DNA from: Clarkia xantiana subsp. parviflora
Lineage: Eukaryota; Streptophyta; Magnoliopsida; Myrtales; Onagraceae
Reading direction: 5' to 3'
Length of the DNA stretch: 64,000 bases
NCBI GenBank assembly: GCA_036873135.1
Contig: JAPTYO010000002.1
Coordinates: 48,723,452 to 48,787,451 of the forward strand
Of the stretch, positions 58,331 through 64,000 are shown piece by piece. A model generated the notes under the pieces. The model saw only the letters and a list, made by a program, of their open reading frames with translations, did no database searches and was not told the origin of the DNA. A program made the translations under genes and the position numbers. Position 1 is the first letter of the stretch. Each line of letters starts with the position of its first letter.

Positions 58331-60310
58331 CCTGTTACAAGAAAGATTGTGATCATCAGGGATGTGAAGTTTGTTGAGGAAAGAGGTTGGGAATGGGGGA
58401 GTGCGAAGCCTAAAAGGGATGTGCTTATTGTGGAAGATAATGACCTCAAAGAAAATGAGCAAGCACATACAGAAGAAGAAGAGGATGGTGGTGATCTCAA
58501 CACACCAGAAGGAGAAGATGCTCAAGAGATCATTAATACTAATGATCAGTCACCCACTCAAGAAGCAAGAGCTCAGGATCAAGAAGGAGATGAAGAAGCA
58601 CTTGACTACGGAGAGCCACCAACTGCAGTTGGACCTCAAGAGGAATGGCATAGGAACCCAATACCATTCAAGAATCCAAGATACCTTGACGATTATGAGG
58701 TTAGTTGTGTATATATTCATAGAAGTGATCCTAATTTTATAGCTCATTACTGCCTTTATGCTGATTGTGATTCTGTTAGATATGAGTCTGCTTGTAAGGA
58801 TAGTAAATGGAGAGAAGCTATGCAGGCAGAAATAGACTCAATAGACAAGAATCAGACATGAAAATTAGTTAGGTTACCCAAATACCATGAAACCATAGGA
58901 GTTAAGTGGGTGTTTAAGACGAAGCTTAAAGAGAATGGTGAAATAGACAAATAAAAAGCTAAGTTAGTAGCTAAGGGGTACAAACAATCATATGAGATAG
59001 AACACACTGAAATGTTTGTACCAGTAGTAAGGTTAGACACAATTAGGTTAGTAATAGCCCTAGCAACTCAGAATGAGTGGCCCCTCTACCAACTTGATGT
59101 AAAGTTAGCTATCTTTCGTGGGAAACTAGAAGAAGTAGTATTTGTTGACTAGCCACCAGGCTTCATAGTGAAGGGTAAAGAAAACATGGTGTATAGACTC
59201 AAAAAGGCTCTGTATGGCTTAAAGCAAGCTCCTAGAGCTTGGTATAGCAGATTAGAGTCATTCCTGATAAAGAAAGGGTTCGAAAAATGCCCTTATGAAC
59301 ACACCTTGTTTATGAAATCAATAAGAAATGGAAGACTTTTTGATTGTGTGTGTCTATGTAGATGATCTGATATACATAGGGAACAATAATGAGTTATATG
59401 AAGAGTTTAAGTAGCTGATGATGAGGGAGTTTGAAATGTCTGACTTGGGAAGGCTACATTATTTCTTAGGATTAGAAGTAAAGAAAGAATCCAATGAAAT
59501 TAGTGTCTGCCAAAAGAAGTATGTTAGAGACATTCTTATCAGGTTTAATCTACATGATTACAATCCTGTCAAAACTCCAATAGAAACAAGTATAAAACTC
59601 ACAAAGGAAGGCTTGGATGAAGAAGTGGATATGACTTTCTATAAGTAATTGATAGGGAGTCTCATGTACTTGACAGAAACCAGACCTAACATTGAACCCG
59701 CTCTGAATAATCCCCCTTTCATTCAATTTACAGCTAGTCTCGTGACTAGATATATGGAGAAGCCATCTGAGATGCATCTTAATGCAGTAAAGAGAATCCT
59801 TAAGTACTTGCAAAGAACTAAGGATCATGGTCTGAGGTATAGGAAGGGTGTGAAAGATGCTTTTATTTCTTACACTGACAGTGACTATGCAGGTGATAGA
59901 GATGACATAAGAAGCATTTCTGCCTTTGCTTTGATGATGAGCTAAGGAGCAGTGTCATGGTCATACAAGAAGAAACCGTTAGTGACACTCTCAAGTACTG
60001 AAGCTGAATTTGCTACAGCGACTTCCCGTGCGTGTCAAGTCTTGTGGGTTAGAGAATGTTAGAGAGTTTGAGGGAGAAGCAAAGAGAAGCTGCTGAACTG
60101 AGGTGTGACAATAACTCCACCATCAAGATCTCAAGAAGTCTATTTCTCCATGACAGAAGCAAACATATAGATGTCAATTATTACTTCCTTCGTGATTTAT
60201 GTAGAGAAAAAAGAAATTGAGCTGAATTTATGCAAGAGTGAGGAACAAGTGGCAGATATCCTCATCAAACCCTTGAAGACAAGCTTATTCGAGTTCATCG
60301 AATAAGCTTG
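58331..60310 (+). pseudogene. CopF reverse transcriptase and RNase H
   Basis: An acidic linker (58349-58700, with DNDLKENEQAHTEEEEDGG) leads into WREAMQAEIDSIDKNQT. Then come VGVKWVFKTKLK-like sequence with stops, KLVAKGYKQS, YQLDVKLAIFRGKLEEVVF, YGLKQAPRAWYSRL, the box VYVDDLIYIGNN (a frameshift upstream), MREFEMSDLGRLHYFLGLEV, RPNIEPAL and KRILKYLQRTKDHGLRY. RNase H shows YTDSDYAGDRDD and, after a stop, LSSTEAEFATATS. At least four stops and two frameshifts. Confidence 0.9.
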
Positions 60311-60345
60311 GAATCTAGCAAGATTGTCAAGCTTAGGGGAGTGAA

Positions 60346-60661
60346 TTTTAGGAGTTTCCATTATTAGCAAGTTGAGTTAGTTAGTTCAGTCAGTTTGTTG
60401 AATTTCGGATTTGCTACACATGTTTTGTGCTTTCTTTAGGTTGTTAGCTAATTTGTAGGTTAGTTAGAGTAGTGTTCTCAATCTTAGGGATCCTCTTCTA
60501 TTGTGATCCACTTTAAATTCGATGTAATCCCTAATGTAGTCAATTTCATAATTACCCTCTCATTACTTCGATTTCTTAGACAGCAAGTCAGCTTTCTTGC
60601 TGTAGGAGTATACCAATGTTCTTCAAGTTTGAGTGACCAATTTCGATTATATTTCCTTACA
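60346..60661 (+). repeat. CopF 3' LTR (316 bp)
   Basis: Begins TTTTAGGAGTTTCC (TG of the 5' LTR changed to TT) and ends TTCCTTACA. Shorter than the 5' LTR by about 48 bp because two segments are absent, with few substitutions elsewhere. Confidence 0.92.
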
Positions 60662-60666
60662 AGAAC

Positions 60667-60994
60667 GTAGCAAGATGTTGAAGACGAAGATGAGAGAGAG
60701 TGGGTGTGAAGTCAATGACTACTTGCCCAAAACGGAAGATATAAGAAACGTTAAAATTGAAATGTCCGTTAATTCTACATGTTCAGTAATGTCAAACTCT
60801 CATATCGGTTTTAAAATATCGGATATCGACCCACGAACTCGGTTTAAGTAAAAAAAAAAAAGTTGACAATTTTACCCCTAGGCTTTTGATTAGTCAGAAT
60901 TAGGTTGTTCTGTAATGCGGCAGTCTCATATATGAGTCCTAAAAATTATTGTTAAACAGTATTTTGGTGCCATATGTTTGACCAAAGTTAGCTT
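60667..60994. other. Unassigned non-coding segment
   Basis: Right flank of CopF. A 72-codon frame across 60633-60851 begins inside the LTR and is not convincing. Contains an A12 run near 60850. Nothing else recognised. Confidence 0.55.
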
Positions 60995-61365
60995 TGTAAG
61001 ATTACGGGGAGTAATCACTACGGATACTATAAACATGGTACATGCTAGTAATCGATATTACGCAGCGGAAAATTCGCACATACCTCAGACGTAATCCGTA
61101 GTCCCAAGATCCTGCAGCAGGGAGTTCACGGTCCTCCGGTTGGAACCCGTAGAGGTTCTTCTTAAGGAAGCCCTACGTGGTATATTCTCCACAGCAAAGC
61201 CTCAGATCGATTCTTGACAAGGACGGATCTCCAGAGTGTTTGCTCGAAGGCAAATTGGCACAGCCTTAGATGATGTGAGGTTCGGCCGAATATTTATTAT
61301 GGGGAGGAGGATTTTTCTCGCTAAAACACTCCAAGGAGGGATTAAGGATTAACCTACTAAAACCC
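60995..61365 (-). repeat. LTR fragment (CopH-type), minus orientation
   Basis: On + it starts TGTAAGATTACGGGG, and the inverse matches the R/U5 part of the CopH LTR (CTCCGGTTGGAACCCGTAGA, GTTCGGCCGAATA). U3 is missing; at 61366 a plus-oriented U3 piece begins. Confidence 0.82.
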
Positions 61366-61520
61366 TGTAAGCATATGGTAATGGGTGCATTAATTGGTAG
61401 CCCATAATATGTATTTACCTAATGAACTTGGGTAAATGTCACATTAGGGTAAGGGCTAGACCCAAATCTCAATTAGCATGGGAAGCCCAAAATTGGGCCT
61501 CCCCAATTACATAGGCCGAC
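61366..61520 (+). repeat. LTR U3 fragment (CopH-type), plus orientation
   Basis: TGTAAGCATATGGTAATGGG through GGGCCTCCCC to GGCCGACC, a 155-bp duplicate of the first part of the CopH LTR that follows. Confidence 0.82.
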
Positions 61521-62120
61521 CGTAAGCATAAAATGATGGGCGCTGTAATTGGTAGCCCATAATATGTATAGTTTACCTAATGAACTTGGGTAAATGTCAC
61601 ATTAGGGTAATTGGGCTAGACCCAAATCCCAATTGACATGATAGGCCCAAAATTGGGTCTCCCTATACTAATGGCCGGCCGAAACTTATAGTGAGGGTAA
61701 AGTGGACTTTTCTCAACTTTAATCCTCCTATAAATAAGAGGTGTTAGGGAATATTTTAGGGTTAATCATAATTCCCCCAAGAGTGTTTTAGAGAGAAAAT
61801 CCTCCTCCCACATCTACTAGTTTCGGCCGAACCATTACCAACACCGAAGTTGTGCCAAATTGCTTTCGAGCAACTCTCCGAAGATCTGTCCTCGTGCCAA
61901 GAATTGATCTAAGGCTTTGCTATGGAGCTAACACCACTTAGGGATTCTTTCACAAGAACCTCTACGGGTTCCGTCCGGTGGATCGAGAACTCCCTCGTAC
62001 AAAGGATCTTGGACTACGGTAACTGTTGAGGTATGTGTAACTCTTCCGCTGCGTAATTTCGATAACATGCACGTGCCATGTTTTGTGTTTCCGTAGTGAT
62101 TACTCAACGTAATTCTAACA
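61521..62120 (+). repeat. CopH 5' LTR (600 bp)
   Basis: Begins CGTAAGCAT (TG changed to CG compared with the duplicate at 61366) and ends GTAATTCTAACA. TATA box TATAAATA near 61730 and TTCGGCCGAACCAT near 61831. Confidence 0.88.
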
Positions 62121-64000
62121 TTGGTATCAGAGACTGTGTTAAGAGTTCATGATTTTGATAAACTGGTGTTCTTGAAAATTTAAAACTTTAGACCGAAATT
62201 TTTAAAGAAGATTTTAAAAAGTTTCGAATTTTAGGGTTTTGTGAGATAGGTCCGAAATTTTCATGTTCATGATAAAGTTGATGTTCATGATCTTCAAGAA
62301 AAATATGATATTTATCAAAATCAAACATTGGATTGTAGATCATATTAAAATTTGATCTTAAAATTTGACCACTTGTTCCAAATTAGTGTTTGTGCCGAAA
62401 ATTTTAATTATTTTTCAAGGTAAATTTTTTAATTTATTGGTCATTAAGCAATGAAATTTCGGCACATACATAGAAAATTATTAAAATTATACTGTTTACC
62501 ATATTTTAGTTTTTTAATTAAGGTAACAATATATCTATAATTGGGAACATAAAGATAGATTCACATTAATATATAGAAATATATATCTCTATCAATATAT
62601 CTAAATATTTAGATAGGGTTAAAGATATTATTGATAGATTTAGTTACCTAAAAAATTAAGAAAATATATTGTCAGTTATTTGTTTCCCTACTAAAGATAT
62701 TGACAATAAATAAAATATATGTATTATATACTATGCCGAAATTTACATATATATATATATATATATTGTTGATTGATTTAATCTTAAAGATTGAATCTTA
62801 GCAATAAATATATATATATATATATATTTAAGTTCTTGCCGGAATATATATATATTAATATTAGAAATTATTTTATATAATTAATGTTACTTGGTGTCTA
62901 AGTTTAATATTTTTAATGGATTTAAAAAAACCCTACTTGGGGCACAAGTAAACATTTCGGCCCAACCTTTTAAATTTTAATTATTGGACCGGTCCAATAT
63001 GTTAAACCGGGATGAAATAAAACCGAACCGGATTTTCTCAATCGGTTCGACCTATTCGGGTCAGGTCGGACCGGGGTAATTAAGTGGATCTAACCGAACC
63101 GGTTTTGAGTGTTGAACTGAACCGACCCCTATTTTATTGGACCGGTTCGAACCGAACCTGATTTGAAAATTTAAAACCGGACCGAACCGAACCGGATTTT
63201 TGGACCGGACCGAACCGGATTTTCTGAACCAGACCGAACAGGACCAAAACGGACTAAAATTGACTGAATCGAACAATGTTTTCTAAACCGAATTCAAGTC
63301 AATTAAACTAGGGAGGTCAAGTTTTAAAATCCAAATGTTTTTGAACTTCGAAATGGACTACACAGTGCTCATAGGGTTGCTAACCTTTATGCCTTGTTTC
63401 GATTATGGGGATGGATCTCAGAGATACATGTTTTTGGGTCTGGTTAAATTAGTGGGCTGAATTGTTATTGTTTATTATTCAATATATATTTATGCTTGAT
63501 TAGAACTTTTGTCTTGACTGATTCAAGCTAGCTGGATATTACATGTTGTGGGCGGAGCCCTGGTTAAATATATGGTATGCGCACTAGAATAGACATGCTG
63601 TGATGGTTGAAAATGCATAGGATTCCTGTCTAGAAGCTTGTGTGATTAAATATAAGCATGAATTGCAAATCAGCCCCTAATGTTTAAAATTATTTTAAAA
63701 CCGAAAACCAGTCACCAAATATATATGATTGATGTGGATGTTACATGTTTGACAAGTATGCTAGAATGTTAAGGATGTAGTTGCATTTGATAATTTACTT
63801 AAAATTAGAATTATAAATGCAAGCATGAGTTCCTCGGAACATTAGACGCATGACGCGTAAGCATGTATGTGGTATGTATGATGAATGTTACTAGCATATG
63901 ATAATTTGCATGGATTGTAGAATTGTATATGCATGAGTGAATTCATCAGAATGATTTTTCCAAAACAAAAAGGGCCTTGGGAAAGCCAAGATCGGGTATG
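62121..64000 (+). other. CopH 5' leader
   Basis: AT-rich with (AT)n runs (62745-62766, 62808-62826) and a dense block of ACCGGACCGAACCGG words (62995-63260). A 71-codon minus-strand frame over this block is an artefact of the repeat. No gene. Confidence 0.75.

Larger units (their letters stand above)
55763..60661 (+). mobile_element. CopF: complete but dead Ty1/copia element (4.9 kb)
   Basis: LTRs 55763-56126 (364 bp) and 60346-60661 (316 bp), perfect 5-bp duplication AGAAC (55758-55762 and 60662-60666), primer site TGGTATCAAAGC (56129-56140) and polypurine tract TTAGGGGAGTGAA before the 3' LTR. All copia domains appear in order: gag, CCHC knuckle, protease, integrase, RT, RNase H, each with stops or frameshifts. 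LTRs and proteins are unlike CopA/B/C, so a different lineage. Confidence 0.95.
61521..64000 (+). mobile_element. CopH: 5' part of a Ty1/copia element, runs off the window
   Basis: 5' LTR 61521-62120, primer site TGGTATCAGAGA (62122-62133) and about 1.9 kb of leader homologous to the CopB leader, ending at GCCAAGATCGGGTATG, which in CopB lies about 260 bp upstream of the gag start. The gag is therefore expected just beyond the window. Confidence 0.88.

Overview
The window looks like angiosperm (probably dicot) repetitive heterochromatin. The evidence is AT-rich DNA, Ty1/copia and Ty3/gypsy LTR elements with plant-type primer sites, an L1-type LINE, a plant-style Helitron and Mutator-like elements, all decayed and nested in one another. 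I found no convincing host gene, rRNA, tRNA or CRISPR array. The species cannot be named from the sequence.

Layout. 1-1027 is AT-rich flank. 1035-16071 (minus) is a 5'-truncated LINE with a poly(A) tail (poly-T on +). It is broken by a gypsy-type solo LTR (1626-2387, 5-bp duplication GGATG) and by a whole copia element, CopA (2790-14242, minus, duplication GTGGT). CopA holds a non-autonomous Helitron (9796-11320), which itself holds a 216-bp Mutator-like MITE. The 5' LTR of CopA holds a 1.66-kb Mutator-like element (12397-14052).

16072-27704 is Gyp1, a gypsy-type element on the minus strand with a partial gag and no pol. It contains a tandem repeat of about 66 bp and a small non-coding LTR element with TA...TA termini (19111-21858). 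27705-29033 and 45813-46345 are two halves of one GTATAGTGGTTT-rich array, split by CopC (29034-45812, plus). CopC contains CopB (30532-38967, plus), a relative of CopA. CopA, CopB and CopC share an odd plan: gag, then a non-coding spacer where protease and most or all of integrase should be, then RT-RNase H, plus long 5' and 3' non-coding regions.

46649-50117 is Gyp2 (plus), same family as Gyp1. 50118-55620 is the 3' part of Gyp3 (minus). Gyp3 carries, antisense to the element, a gene-like unit with a CpG-rich leader, four intron-like segments and a Transposase_28-like plus coiled-coil product. 55763-60661 is CopF, a copia element of another lineage that is complete end to end (duplication AGAAC) but dead. 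60995-61520 holds head-to-head LTR pieces. 61521-64000 is the 5' LTR and leader of CopH, which runs off the window.

What works together: nothing here looks like an intact pathway. The coding pieces are retrotransposon parts (gag, protease, integrase, RT, RNase H), and most carry stops or frameshifts. The best-preserved polyprotein stretch is RT-RNase H of CopB. Labels such as CopA and Gyp1 are local names used only in this annotation.
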